This document shows, piece after piece, positions 24,150 to 37,003 of a stretch of DNA of 64,000 nt (position 1 is the stretch's first letter; each line of letters begins with the position of its first letter). This DNA is from Oxyruncus cristatus. Taxonomy: Eukaryota; Chordata; Aves; Passeriformes; Cotingidae. The DNA is taken from contig VXAY01002818.1 of assembly GCA_013399855.1 (NCBI GenBank), forward strand, positions 356,005 through 420,004, in the 5' to 3' direction. The notes under the pieces were generated by a model. That model searched no databases, was not told where the DNA came from, and saw only the letters and a program-made list of their open reading frames with translations. A program made the translations under genes and the position numbers.

Positions 24150-25784
24150 TGGTATTTTTAACCTCATCCCTGCAGATGCATAACTGGTTGCATTAATTTC
24201 CAACATATACACGAAGTCTTAAATTTACTAAGTTAGTTTATAATTATATGTTGGATTATCTAAATTTTGGTTTTATTTACCTCTTTCTGTTTTCAGATGT
24301 TAAAATGTTACTTCCAAAAAGCTTTTTGTAATACTAGCAAAATCTTTCCCCTATCCACTTTGAGATTTCTCAGCATCTCATTTATTTTCAGAGTTTGATC
24401 AAACCTGATGACTTATTTATAGTAGGCTGTTATTGTGCTTAGTGCTGTAAAAAACCATGGACTCTATTCGAAAACTCCATACTTTAAATCAGATCCAGGT
24501 AGTCCAGTTGAACACACTGTACAATTGCTTCATCAGTTTCCATTGAATGATAAAATTTCTTTCATTATTTTCTCTTTATAACCGAAGAAATGCAAAATGT
24601 ATGACTGTTTTCTAGTATTCATTCCATATCCTCCTTTCTGAAAATTGATACGAAGATTTGTTTAAACTGATAGCAGTAACTACCTCTTCTGTGAATAAAT
24701 TACACTTCCCATTTCTGAGAGGTCCTACTCTTTTCCTCCTTGCTGACCTCTTCTTCTCCATGTACTTTAAAAAATTCTGATTTATCTCAAACCCTCATGC
24801 AATCTGCTTTTCATTTTCTACCCTTAATTTTCTTATCATTTTTTGCACTCTCTCTTAACTTCATTCTCTAATCTTCTCAGTACTGCTGTGTAGCTGATGT
24901 TTTATGCCTCATATTTCCTTTTTCCTTACTTTTGATTACATTTTGGACTTTCCAGCTCATCCTCAATGACTTTTTACTCCTTGTATATGTATTGCAAGAT
25001 TGGACATGCAACCTTTGGGTATGCATTCATTTACCTTTTCACATTTTTCTTTTTTTTTTTCTTTTCTTTAGCTGTCAATATTATTCCTTTAATGTTTTCA
25101 TCATGTTAATTTTTCATCTGACATGCTACATTTCTCTAAAATGACTAATGCTGAATGTTTTGAATTTTTGTTTGAATTTAGTACCCATTTGATTTGTCTT
25201 TCTAGTTTTGAAAGCAACTTTGGTATTTTTAATTCTTTCATAAATAGGTTTTTATGCCCCTAGTTAAAATATAATCTCAGGATTTCTTACAATTCCTTTT
25301 TTTAAAGTATGCATAAACAAGATGGCAAATCTCTCTGGGAACAGTCTTCATTTTGTATAACAACAATTGCACTGCTAAAGATAAACAAAATAATCCTTTC
25401 ATATAATAAGGAAGTGCTTTTGCATTTTCTGTGCCAGTTGAGGATTCCACTAAGCCAGAGGATCCTTAGATATCACATTAAGGTAACTCTGCTGCCCATT
25501 CCTGTCTGCAGTATATTTTCTAACATTAGTGGATGGGTTTGTTCCCATTGAAGGGTCTACATCTGAACTGGAAATAAGACAGTAGTGGTGGCTGCGGAGA
25601 CCAGTGGCCATAGATCTTATAAAAAAGTGTTTATGAGGCCTAGGAGTGACAGATGCTGTGAATCAAACTCTATTATGAATAATCAAAAGTAAAGATGCTA
25701 GAGAGCCAGGCAGAAATTTTTAAGTGCTATGCACACTTAACAGGTAATTTCTGTTTCTATAAAATATTCATTTGCTGCATAGGG

Positions 25785-25855
25785 TTTTGATATACGTATG
25801 TGCTTGTGTATGTGCACACATACATGTATGTATATATATAATTTATATACATATC
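25785..25855. repeat. Alternating purine-pyrimidine tract
   Basis: TA/TG/CA steps run almost uninterrupted, with a near-palindrome TGTATGTGCACACATACA at 25807-25824 and (TA)n at the right end. Such sequences favour Z-DNA or cruciform structure. Probably a degenerate dinucleotide microsatellite. Confidence 0.75.
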
Positions 25856-28196
25856 ATCTTGGCAAGTTGATGTTAATTTGACAAGGCTGAACATAGCTGT
25901 GATTTTTTAGGTGTTGTCTTCTCTCATAATGAAAAACAACCAGATTAACAGAAAGTAAGTTGTACACTGAATTCATGAATGTTTCAAGCTAGTTAAAAAA
26001 GATGGTGTAGCCAGGCCTTTGGTCCCCCTCCACTCTTTCTGAGGCTGAAGGCTTAATTTTCCGCTGGTTAAGAAAAAAGTAGAGGTGAGTATTGAGTATT
26101 GGAATAATTGAAGCCTCAGACAATACAGGGGTCACATTAAGGATTTCTTGTTTAGGCTTCAATCAAATGAAAGATGATCCAAAATCTCCCTCTTGTGTGA
26201 GATGCACACTCAGAGTAGATTCTAGCCCTAAGTATTTATCAGATTTTCAGCAAATTGATTTGAGTTCTGAACTGTACAAAATAAATGAGGTTTAAGAGTT
26301 CTGGATTAAAATTGTCCTTGTATTACAGCTGCAAATGGCTTCAGTATATAAAATTATAATTTTACAAGTGGTTAATCTGTGACATGTACCAAGATTTTAT
26401 TGCACGAAAATTAAAATTGAGAGACATCAAATACTGAAACAGATTTCATATCTGATTTATAGCTAGCTTTAAAAAATAACATGTTGAGCAGATATATTTC
26501 CAATTTAACATTGTTTCAGACCTTCATTAACATCAAAAAGTTATGTAGTATCAGTAAGACTCTCAACCTGAGAGAAATACTGAGGAATCAAGAGTTGAAC
26601 ATTAACTTTATTTGAAAATATATACCTAAACTAAGGTGGCAGGTGAAAGCTTTTTCTGATACGCTGTGCTGGGTGGGGGAAGGGAGAACTGAAAATGAGG
26701 AAAGGAACAAACTGGACCCTTAGTGCCAAGCAGCACAAATTGGAGTTAAGATGAATAAGAAGAATCCAAGAGCTATTAATCGAAGCTCAGCACCTCCAGG
26801 GATAAATGATTCTTATGCCTGAAATAGATTTAACTCTCCCCAAACAGTAATCTCACTCCTGAACAGGAAATGAAAATAAAAGCGAGTTACCTACCAGGCA
26901 AGAGCAGTCTTTACCTTCTGAATATTGCAGTCACTCAAGAGCTGCTAAATGTCTCTCTCTCAGTCTCCTACTATAAAAACTTGTGAATGCGAGTGCCTGT
27001 GTAACCTTTAACTGTAGAGGGATTTTAAAAAGGGACCCTCATATCTGAACCCTCAGTTCTTCCCTGTATCAGTGCTCCGACATTAATATGTTATCTGCGT
27101 GTTGCATCATTTGCACTCTTCTTTCATAAACTGTAGTACTTCCTCTGCCAACTCTGCCAACCTGAGGAATCATTGCTTCAATTTTGAAATGGAGGAATCC
27201 TTAGAAGTCATTATTTCAAAGTACTGATGAATGATTTACTTTTTTAAAGAATGTTAGATATGCTGTTACTAACTTCAGGTTTAGCTTAGTACTATTACTT
27301 TTCAGATACATTTAATGTTGTTCACATGGTTTCCTCCTATTTTCTGATTTAAGCAACACCAAATATATGTTTAAGAGATGCAATATTCATTTTGGAATTT
27401 AAGACACTTTTGGCTAAGAAGACAATGGATTGTTTCCAATAGGATCAGGGTTAGATCAATGCTGTGGCATTCTGCAAGTCTGGCCCTGAAAGACTGTCTT
27501 TATTTAGCTGCTGAATAGGGCAGGGAGGAAGCAAGGATCTACTACTACAATTTTCTTTTATTCCAGAGTTCTTTTCTGGAAAGGCTTTTTCAACCTTTCC
27601 TCAAAAGCCTGTAATTCATGTTTGGCTGTAATTCATATTATAGACATCTTTTCCTGATTTGTCTGTTTCCACTGGGATTTCATTGCTTTGGATAAATCTA
27701 GCTGCAGTGGAGTCAGTGGCAAATTTTTTTACTTCATTGGTATGAGGATTTCATCTTCCAGTTCCTGTTCCCTAAGCCAGTTCAGGTGCAGCTACTTTAG
27801 TAAAGTTGCTGTAGTACACAGTAGCCTGATTCTTCCTTTTTCCTTTTCACTGAATATGAAAAACTATATATTTTTTCATTTGCTAGTTCATTCGTGAATC
27901 AATATTATACAGAGAGACTCTGATTGACCCTGAGTTGGAATACCCGAGAGCCTCCCATTTTGTGTTTTAGAGTATGTCAGATGTATGACAGGAAGGGAAA
28001 TTTCTCTTGTCTCCGTGGGATAGACAAGTTTCTAATAACCCTAGAAGCATATCTTAATTATAAAATTTTCTGGTTCTGCTAGATTGAAAATCAAGGGCTT
28101 CCCAACTTTTTAACACTTGCTTTCAATCACACATGTATCCCAATCTGGAGAAAAATTACTTCATATCATCTTCAGTTTTCTTTCTCTGAACTTGTT

Positions 28197-28217
28197 TGTT
28201 TTTTTTTTTTTTTTTTC
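28197..28217 (+). repeat. Poly-T run
   Basis: About 20 consecutive T, with no transposon or gene joined to either side that I could recognise. Confidence 0.85.
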
Positions 28218-29477
28218 CCTGCACTAGAAGAAAATACTTGACTTTCTAGAGGAAATCCTTAAGATAGTGTGCTCTAGAATGTGCATACACATTCAGAATG
28301 CAGAAGCCGTGCAGAAGTGATGCTTTTTGTTTTAATTCTCTTGCTTTCATAACAGTTTCTAGCACTGTTAGTGCTTTCATTCTTTTTAATACTGTGTCTG
28401 ATACTTGAAATTATGTTTTGTAGAAATATCTAGTTAAAAGACTTGAGGTTTTGTTCCTGAGTAGCAGTAACCAGATCAGATCTGATCATTACCTGGAAAG
28501 TTATGGGGTCTTTTCACATGCTTCACCCATTTAACTGCACTAAATTTCATCTCCTTTGATATTGGAAGGATTCTACATTCTGAAACTATTGCTTTCTCAT
28601 TTCCTTAAATAGTATCTTAAGCAAACTTCATCCCCCCAGTCTATCCAGCCCTATTTCCAGATAATTTCTGAATATATTGAGCTAACTACTCCTCTGCCCA
28701 GAAACCTATGGGAATTATTTGACCTTGATTTTCATTTACCATGAAAGTGAATTTTTTTTAAATTTTTTTTTTAAATATTTATTCATGTGAGGACAGACTT
28801 TCTTATCCTGTGGCAGACATGGCTGATTCGGGTTTTTTGTTGAGAGCCACAGTAAAATGGTTTTTGAATACCAAATGCTTTTTTAAAGTGGATCTGCCCT
28901 TTCCACAGCCTGTTTATCCATCTTCAAAGGTTTATTTAAGTAATCTGAGACATGTGAGTTTCTAATATGCAGTATTAGTGTAGAGGGCTTGTTCCTATAG
29001 ATCTGATCCATGCTCTCCACTATGTGAATACTCCCTTTATTTCTCACTAGCAGAATTTTTTTAAAAAAGAAATAATAAAATAACTATGTTATGTGCAGTA
29101 ATCAGGACAGAAAAGTGAGGTTGAATATTTCAGTGTTTGAAGGACTGTGACAGCAGGACATGACTCAGCACCTGCATGACCAGTCAAAGCCAGCTTTCCC
29201 TGAGGGACCTGGGACAGTTGTTAAAGTGGTTGCTCCTGGGACAGTGCAGAGAAGAAGGCTTTGTGGAGACCACGCACTGAGTAAAGGGCATATCAGAGGT
29301 TAAAACCTGGCTAGAAAGGTGTAATGAGAACTAGAAGTTTTGTATTATTAACTTCAGTAAACTCTCCCAGTGAACCCACAAGAAAAAGCCATGAAAATAT
29401 CCCATAGCAACCAATATTCACTCCTGCCGTACTCATTCACCACCTTTCAATAAGCACTAATGCCCCCTCTAAGATGT

Positions 29478-30010
29478 AGAATCACAGAATCATAGAATCA
29501 ACCAGGTTGGAAAAGACCTCTGAGATCATCAAGTCCAACCCTTGATCCAACACTGCCATGGTTACTGGACCATAGCACTAAGTGCCACATCCAGTCTCAT
29601 TTTAAAAACCTTCATGAATGGTGAATCCACCACCTCCCTGGGCAGCCTGTTCCAATGTCTGATTACTGTTCTGTAAAAAATTTCTTCCTAATATCCAACC
29701 TAAACCTCCCCTGGCAGAGCTTAAGACCATGCCCTCTTGTCCTACTGCTGGTTTCCTGGGAGAAGAGACCGATGCCCACCTGGCTACAACCTCCTTTCAG
29801 GGAGTTGTAGAGAGCGATGAGGTCTCCCCTGAGCCTTCTCTTCTCCAGGCTGAATAACCTGAGCTCCCTCAGCTTCTCCTCCTAGGATTTGTGCTTGAAT
29901 TCCTTCACCAGCCTCGCTGCTTTTCTCTGGACCTGCTCCAGCACCTCAATATCCTTCCTGAACTGAGGGGCCCAGAACTGGACACAGCACTCCAGGTGTG
30001 GCCTCACCAG
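29478..30010 (-). mobile_element. CR1 LINE, minus strand
   Basis: On the plus strand it starts with AGAATCACAGAATCATAGAA, the reverse complement of the CR1 octamer tail. It passes through TCATCAAGTCCAACCCTTGA, CATGCCCTCTTGTCC and CCTGAGCCTTCTCTTCTCCA, and ends at CACTCCAGGTGTGGCCTCAC, so the element is read right to left and is 5'-truncated at about 30010. The reverse complement matches the copies at 6784-7157 and 40013-40892 block for block (GGCACTTAGTGC, CAGTGTTGGATCAAGGGTTG), placing all three in one subfamily. Only decayed ORF2 C-terminal coding remains. Confidence 0.96.
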
Positions 30011-32697
30011 CAAATAGATGCCTTATCTGCTAAACAGTGATCATGTTTCAAGGCAGTCTTACCCCTGATAGATGTCATGTTTTCTGTTAAGTTATAATAA
30101 CAGAGTAAGACATGTCTGATGCTGTATGTAGATGAAGCCGAAAGTTGTGCTCAAGCATAGTTCAGAAGTGTCATGTACTTTCAGGTAAAGCTGAGCAGTT
30201 TTCTGTATCTTATGAGATTTAAATGCACATGCAAGTTTGTATAGCACTTATTTTTACAATGAACATGAAATTTGTGCTGAATATCAAGAGATCCCCGTTC
30301 CTTTTAGGTCTACCTATTGACTGTCTCCAACGACATACTTAGTAAAATTTAAATGTATGTTTAGCTAATTCCCATGTAATGCTTTAAAAAGTGCTGGATT
30401 ATTATTTTTGGTTAAGAAGTCCAGAAAAAAAAAATAAATCTGTGTAAAAAACATTGCTTCTTAATCTCAATATGATGTAAGGACTTCAAGCATCTACTTC
30501 TATTAATAGATTAATATCTTATTTTTTTCAGCATAAAGCCAAAAGTAAAGATGAATTTTAATTTAAATGGAAGTGAAACCCTTTTGGAAACAGTAAAGAC
30601 AGAAAATTAGATAGCAATGGCTACTGGAGAGTGTGAAGCAAGCTCTTCAAGTATGTATTAGGAGGCCAACTTGTTCCCAGACTGTTTGTTAGAAGGAGTA
30701 GTGTGCTTACTACAATTAGTATCCTGAACAACTCTGAGATGATCACAGACACAGCTGTTGTTGTTCAAGGTAGCAGGCACATCAATGGCAAGGCAGTAGG
30801 TATTGATTTGTGCAGTGACATCCTTCTAGCTATGTCATCTGAGTGAAAGAAGCCCCCAAATTAACCAATAATAAAGTGTTAGAAGATGTAGTAGTTGCCT
30901 CTTGGGACTTGTTCTGGTTAAGGATAGATACCTCTCCTCTTCCCACAGCCATCAATCCTCTTTGAAGGATTGCACACAGGTCTTCATTGGTCAAAAAACA
31001 AAATGTGAAGTCCAAAACGACAAAGTAGCAGATTGCTTGATTTTATATATATTGAAAATTTCCTCATGGGGTACTGAAACTCTATCTAACTCTTAAGATG
31101 CAATTTTAAAAATGCTACAAGTTATGAATAAATTTTCCTCTTTAGTATTTGAATACAGATGATTTAAATGTATAGTCCCATTTCCATCAAAATCAGATGT
31201 CAAAAATTGTTAGTTATATCAACTTGATTTTCTTACTGTTCTGATTGTACAGTCCATTTTTGTCATGGGCCACTGGCTATATAGTACATCAGCTGACTGT
31301 ATGTAATAAAGGGTAACAGGCCTGGACATTGTTGATGTTAGAGTAGTAAAAAGCAGTGACCATAAATACTTAATCAACAGGAACATCAATGAGCAAGTCT
31401 GTATGTAGGTAATAATCAAAGAACTTGAGCTCTAATTTGGACTTAAACTGTCCCATAGTATGGTGAGATTTCTGTTCATTTAGTAATATAAAACCTGCTT
31501 GTAATCAAACTTTTTACAGTTCTTGAATTACCTTTTTATTAAAGGTTATGTATTATATAAAGCATTATAAGACTGAATTTGTTCTCTTGTTGTTTTCAAG
31601 TAGATGGGCAAAAAATTCTCCTGATACATAAACTAAGTTTTAGTCAAGCAAGTATTCAATTAAATTTGAAAAAGTGTATTTATATTACTGATTTTGAGAT
31701 CCAGATGCAATTATAGACCAAGCTTTATTTAAAATCTGAAAGTATCTTTTTATATATGGATTACATTAAAACTCCATATAGATTCATATTTCCAAAAACA
31801 CATAATTGCAGGTATGGCTGTATGGTTCAGGTAAAACAAATATTTGACAGTATCTATTGTCTTAAAGGCAATGAAATAGTTGTTTGCATTAGTTATTTTC
31901 TATAAATATTTGCTCTGCAGAATGAAAGTTTACTTTTTTGTCTTCTTTTTTTTTTTCTTAGATCTACAGGAAAAATTATATTTAAGCCATGGCTCTCAAC
32001 ATCATGCAGAAATAATCCTAAACAGGAGAAAGAGTTAAAAAAGTTTTCTACAATTATTAAAAAAAAAAAAAATCCAAAGCTCTTACAACATGTAGAGAGG
32101 TATGTAATCTTAGACTTGCTTCTAATTCTGCTGCAATCAAGATATTCTCTGAGTGAAACCATGTTTTAAGTTTTAAGGATTTTAGAAAATGCAACTGGTC
32201 CCTATTAACACAGTATAGCAATTTTAAAGAAGTGCAACTGCCAAACATGATCATTTTTTTGCTTACACTTTTTTGCTTACATTTCTAAGCTATGGAAGAA
32301 TGCCGAGGGAGGCTTTCTTTACCTCTCATTTTCTGTACATTTTTTTCCTTAATAAATGTTTATACCAGCTCTTTAAAGGCTGCTGTTGTAAAACTGCGAG
32401 GAAGTCAAAAAGGGGTTTGGGAATTTCAGATTTAAAATCTTATTGGTGTCTTCATTGTGTTAAAAGACTTTGAATATGAAGCTTAATTATGCACATTTGA
32501 TATTCCTCTTACAATTAAACATTGAAATTAGAGTAGTTTTCTAGCTTTTCTCTTATACAGCAAGAATTTTATGCATTTATATCAAAAGAGAAATTCCTTG
32601 GATGAGAACTGAGATGCATGTTTATCCTATGGGGGTCTATTTTAAAAAAAGCAAATACGATTTCAGTATGCCTAAGGTAGTTTTGGTTTTGTATTGC

Positions 32698-32726
32698 GGG
32701 GTGGGGCGGTGGGTGAGGGGTGCGGG
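32698..32726 (+). other. G-quadruplex-forming motif
   Basis: Five G-tracts (GGGG, GGGG, GGG, GGGG, GGG) are separated by loops of 1, 4, 3 and 3 bases in 29 bases, inside DNA that is otherwise very AT-rich. This satisfies the standard G3+N1-7 quadruplex pattern with one tract to spare. It is not in a recognised repeat. Confidence 0.8.
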
Positions 32727-33139
32727 TAAGGCTTTTTTTAGTGTTTTATTCAGGTCTCACATTCCACAGTATGAACCTTTGACCAACTTTGTAATTATTA
32801 AAAATTTATATCTGTTATACAAGCCCAGTGTTTGACTCAGTGCCTTGTAGCAGCACATACAGAAAATCAGAAATTTTCACCTCAAATTAAGTCCTCTAAG
32901 TTTTCAGAACCTTGTTCATTTTTTGTGAGGTCCTTCTATTCTCTGCAAGGCTCATTAGGAGGTAACACAGCACATCAGCCGTCTTGCTGGTCCAGTTTAG
33001 AGTGGCAGGAACCATACTCCAAAGGTGTGCCTATTGACGCGGAATAATCAGAAATGTTTAAATTCATTTGTGTGTAAGGCATCATTTGGTCATCTTTTAG
33101 GTGCAGTTGTCGTTTTGAAACCAGGACATGGAGTAGGCT

Positions 33140-33178
33140 TGGGCAGCTTGACTGGGCAGTGGGACTGGGCAGCTGATG
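33140..33178 (+). repeat. Three-copy 13-bp minisatellite-like repeat
   Basis: TGGGCAG recurs at 33140, 33153 and 33166 with 13-bp spacing and similar trailing bases (CTTGAC, TGGGAC, CTGATG). Confidence 0.6.
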
Positions 33179-35346
33179 CTCGCAGGTTAACTTAGAAGAT
33201 AACTTAGCTCAGTGTAGCTTTGCAGCAGATTACTTGGGTTTCTGATAGCTGCAACACAATCTTGAAAGTGCAAACGTGGATGGGGTTAGTTGGTGTTAGT
33301 TAGTTCTGTTAACAGAAAACCACTCTGAGGGGAAAGAACAGCTACTTTAGTCTTGTCTATCTTGCGCAAAAATATCCCAAAACAGTTTTGGTAGAACAAC
33401 AGTTGAGAAATTTGAGCTTTTAGCTTTTGAGTGATTTCTTTTTGGTGCAAATAAGATTTTTTTTTTGTTTAATTTCTTGTAAAGTCCTATTTATTTTTGT
33501 GATTCAGGGCTGTAGTCTTTTTATGTAGGTTGCAAATATCAACATAACGTGCTAATATCAGGTAAAAGCATTGAGTCTTGTCTAATTTGTTAATCATAGC
33601 AGGGTCTCTATCTTGAAAATTATTTTTTTATAGTAAGGTAGACATTTGATTTGATGCGGAATAAAAATTACTCTGTATTCTCATTTTAAATTTGTTGTTG
33701 TTTTCACTCCATGCCCTGTTGCATGCAGAAAGTGAAATCCACAGGCCTGTAGTGGAGGAAGCTAATATTGTCTGTCTTTCACTGCTGGCTGTTACAAAAA
33801 TCAATACAAAAAACTTATGAGCATTCTCTGTACCCAATTCAATAGAAAATAGGTCCCATTTCTGCAGCTTTTGCAGCATTGTTTGAGCTTCCAGGGCATG
33901 GAGGTCTGGACATACATTTTATTGAATCAGATCTTCAGTAATGTCTTCATATATATTTAAAGAAAACTCAGAAGGTACACAGTGAAATAAACAGTGAGAA
34001 TCATACAAGTTCGTGGTTACACCAGAAAGCTTGAATCAGGATATGAAGACTGAAATCTGTTTGGCTAGCAGCAGTTTCTCCTGCAAAAATATTTTATTTC
34101 TAACATACGATCTACTATATCTGGTTGTATCAACTTCAAAGAACATAAACATAGTGCCTTTGGCACTGCCTAATTTTAAAAATATATACCCACCAATAAA
34201 CCATCAAGAGATACTTTAATAAAAGTCATCATGGTTAGAAGTTTTATCTTGCCAGCTTTACCAGAACATGTTCCTCCTTCCTTTTTTTTCTTTCCACCTT
34301 TCTGTTTGATTCATTTCTTAAATATTTAAAAATATATTTTAAAGTATTCTTATTTCTAAAAGCCTGATTTGTGTCAGTTCCATAACTATATGGAAGTGCC
34401 TGGAAGATATATATGCAGTCTGAGAGAAAGCAGTTGGCTCATGATAAACATAAGATGAAAGTGATGCTTCCAGGCAGAGATTCAAGGAAATTTCTGGAAG
34501 GCCATCCTCCCTGTCAGCTGAAGACATCAAAACATTCAGCTGGGAAGGAAGTTCTTATTTCTTTTCATTGTCTTTATACATACTTAATGTATTCAGCAGC
34601 AGTATTTTGTGGAAAATTGTCTTCTGCATCCTCATCTGCATGGACTGAGGCAAAAATTTGTAACACTTTTAATGGCTGAGTAGGAATAATGACTTCAAAG
34701 ATGTCCTCATTGGCAAACACTGGGAAATTGATACCAAGTCCAGTCATAGCCATAACTGATTTGAGAGATACACTGCTGTGATTTGTTGACATAAAATCTG
34801 GTGATTATATTAAAAAACTTGTAAATTTGTCTTGCCTCTGCAGTAGCCAAGTAGAGGCACTGAAGAAGCAGACATTGTAACTTCAGACAAGCTGAGAATC
34901 CCAATTCTATCACCATTTGTCATGTATCTTCATTTTCTGGATGCTTCATTAGGTCATATTGCTGATGTATAAAAGTACACTTTAGCTTCAAGAACTGAAG
35001 TAGTTTGTTGACATCTTCTAGATTTATTTTAATAATATTACTGATACTGTCAATAATTATGTGCATTTGAAGTTAACTTGACAGAATTAAAAAAATCATA
35101 GAATGTCAATGTTTTAGATCTAGTAAGGTCCCCTTGCTAAGGGCTAATAAAACATTCAGGCATTCAGTAGTGAAGTAAAAATCCTTTATTTTTTGTTATG
35201 TTGTTTAACATATTTAAGGAATTTGAAAAACATACATGTTGTTTACAGGTAGGTTTTTGTGTTTGTGTATTATTTTTGTTTCTTGGTGTGCTATTTTTTC
35301 CTTTTGTCCTGTTGAAATACTTGATCACTAATGCAAAGGCAACATT

Positions 35347-35952
35347 TCACAGAATCATAGAACTGTTGAGTTGGAAGGGGCCCACAAGGATCTTTCAGTC
35401 CAGCTCTCAACCCTGCACAGGATCATCCTCAAGAGTCACAGCATTTGCCTGACAGTATCATACAAATGCTTCCTGAACTCTGTCGGGCTTGGTGTTGTGA
35501 CCATTTCCCTGGGGAGCCTGTTCCAGTGCCCAACCATCCTCTGGGTGAAGAACCTCTTTCTTATATCCGACCTAAACCTCCCCTGACACAACTTCAGGCC
35601 ATTCCCTTGGGTCCTATCACTGGTTACCGCAGAGAAGAGATCAGTGTCTGCCCCTCCTCTTCCCCTCACGAGGAAGTTGTAACTGCAATGAGGTCTCCCC
35701 TCAGTCTCTTCTTCTCCAGGCTGAACAGACCAAATGCCCTCAGCTGCTCCTCATACGGCTTCCCCTCACGGCCTTTCACCATCTTCATTGCTCTCCTTTG
35801 GACACTGTCAAGTGGCTTAATATCTTTCTTATATTGCAGTGCCCAAAACTGTGCACAATATTCCAGGTGAGGCCACAGCAGTGCAGAGCAAAGCAGGACA
35901 ATCCCCTCCCTCAACAGGCTGGAGATGCTTTGCCTGATGCTCCCTGGTCATC
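35347..35952 (-). mobile_element. CR1 LINE, minus strand, head-to-head partner
   Basis: The plus-strand text opens with TCACAGAATCATAGAACTG (CR1 3' end reversed). It continues through CAGCATTTGCCTGACAG, AACCATCCTCTGGGTGAAGA, CTAAACCTCCCCTGACACAA and CTTCTTCTCCAGGCTGAACA to the GCAGTGCAGAGC block. The minus-strand frame at 35666-35914 encodes a CR1 ORF2 C-terminal relic with [17 protein letters not shown] and [20 protein letters not shown]. It differs in subfamily from the copies at 6784, 29478 and 40013. The 5' end is truncated at about 35952, next to a plus-strand CR1. Confidence 0.94.
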
Positions 35953-35959
35953 AGCGGGG

Positions 35960-36119
35960 TGGTAAAACAGCCAAACAGGCTGCACAGAGAGTTGTTGGGT
36001 CTCCTCCTGACTGGAGATGGTCCTGGGCAATCTGCTGTTGCTGAGACTGTGTAAGCAGGGGGATTGGCACTAGGTGATCTCCAGAGAGCCCTTCCAACTT
36101 CCACCATTTCATGATTTTT
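35960..36119 (+). mobile_element. Short CR1 3' end, plus strand
   Basis: From AAACAGGCTGCACAGAGAGT it follows the CR1 3' order: GACTGGAGATGGTCCTGGG, CAGGGGGATTGGCACTAGG, GATCTCCAGAGAGCCCTTCC, then CCACCATTTCATGATTTT in place of the octamer end. It is diverged from the other copies and resembles the older subfamily of the outer element at 40893-41809. Its truncated 5' end abuts the 5' end of the minus-strand CR1 at 35347-35952. Confidence 0.88.
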
Positions 36120-36451
36120 CTGCTCAGTAACTACAAAAATCCAAACATAATTCATGCGAAAATTTACCAGATATTTAGTAACTTTGATTTAAGGAGAGGG
36201 CATGTCAAGATGTCATATTGTCTGGTCTATATGTTTTGGAAGTAAGCTAAATAGAAATTGTTTTGTGTTCTACATAAAATGAACTCTGATTACTTTGCCT
36301 GCAGCTGATGAAGAAAGACAGGTTTCTATTTATAGGAGATTTTTTTAAACAATCTTGGTGTCCATCTGGAATTTCTGAAGTATGGAAGTAGTTAACTTCA
36401 TACACATGAAAAATTTTTCAGATAAAGTTTTCATCTACAAACTTACATGAC

Positions 36452-37003
36452 TTAACCCAGGCAATTAGCAACAGTATCAGTATTAACACTTGTTCCAGTA
36501 GGTATAATGTAGTGAAGACATCTTTCTTCAGAGAACTCATTCATTCTTCCTGGATCTGGGTCCTTACATACACAAACTGTTTCTTTAGATATAGTTGGAA
36601 TCACACAAATAGAAACAACATCTTTAAAAACCATTACTGTTTTATTTTTCCTTTTACTACTGCTGCCAATCATTCTCCGTTATTCTTTCTCAGAGCTATC
36701 ATTTCCAGAGCTTTTCTCGTCCCTGGCAATCCCTGTGTTTTATTTTCTCAGTTCAGCACAATGTCATAGAATTTCATTTTCTTCACTGTCAGTCCCCAAA
36801 AAATCTTTGCAAATGCTCTGAGACTGACATATGTCTGTCTTCTGGGTGGTGGTTGTTCTTGTTTTGGCAATTCTTAATAAAATCGAAGGTATTGTCTCAT
36901 TTAAGTTGCTCCTTAGTGTCCACTCTAAGAAACCTGTGGTGTCCAATGACATCATAAAAAATGTGAATGTATCTAATACAGGAATATTTCTTATTCAGTG
37001 TGT
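36452..37003 (-). pseudogene. Possible disrupted coding relic, unrecognised
   Basis: One minus-strand frame is open for about 80 codons from near 37003 down to a TGA at 36764-36766. Three stops then fall within about 30 codons, and the same frame is open again for about 76 codons to a TAA at 36452-36454. Both open runs have a soluble-protein composition (for example SKETVCVCKDPDPGR and GTSVNTDTVANCLG). Two long runs in the same frame around a cluster of stops would fit a decayed retrocopy or lost exon. No family was recognised and no poly-A tail or intron border is evident, so this may be chance in A-rich strand sequence. Confidence 0.18.

Larger units (their letters stand above)
20204..29477. 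other. Gene-free stretch, T/C-rich on the plus strand
   Basis: No coding gene or recognised transposon in about 9.3 kb. Parts at 20400-20900 and 24650-25120 are notably pyrimidine-rich on the plus strand. The stretch holds (TA)n and alternating purine-pyrimidine tracts, a poly-T run and one weak minus-strand pseudogene candidate (21646-22042), listed separately. The 29120-29440 part just before the next CR1 is less AT-rich but unassigned. Confidence 0.65.
30011..35346. other. Gene-free stretch with a G-quadruplex motif
   Basis: No coding gene or transposon was recognised in about 5.3 kb. It includes the G-rich run at 32698-32726, a 15-bp tandem duplication of the unit TTTTTTGCTTACA at 32254-32283, and three 13-bp TGGGCAG-type units at 33140-33178. 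Short ORFs on both strands near 34340-34920 have no recognisable domain. Confidence 0.65.

Noticed and set aside
29120..29440. Possible second LTR next to the minus-strand CR1
   Set aside because: Less AT-rich and transposon-like at first sight, but no TG...CA edges, duplications or known LTR blocks were found.
35347..36119. 5' inversion of one CR1 by twin priming
   Set aside because: Both halves have their own CR1 3' end and look like different subfamilies, so one inverted element does not fit.
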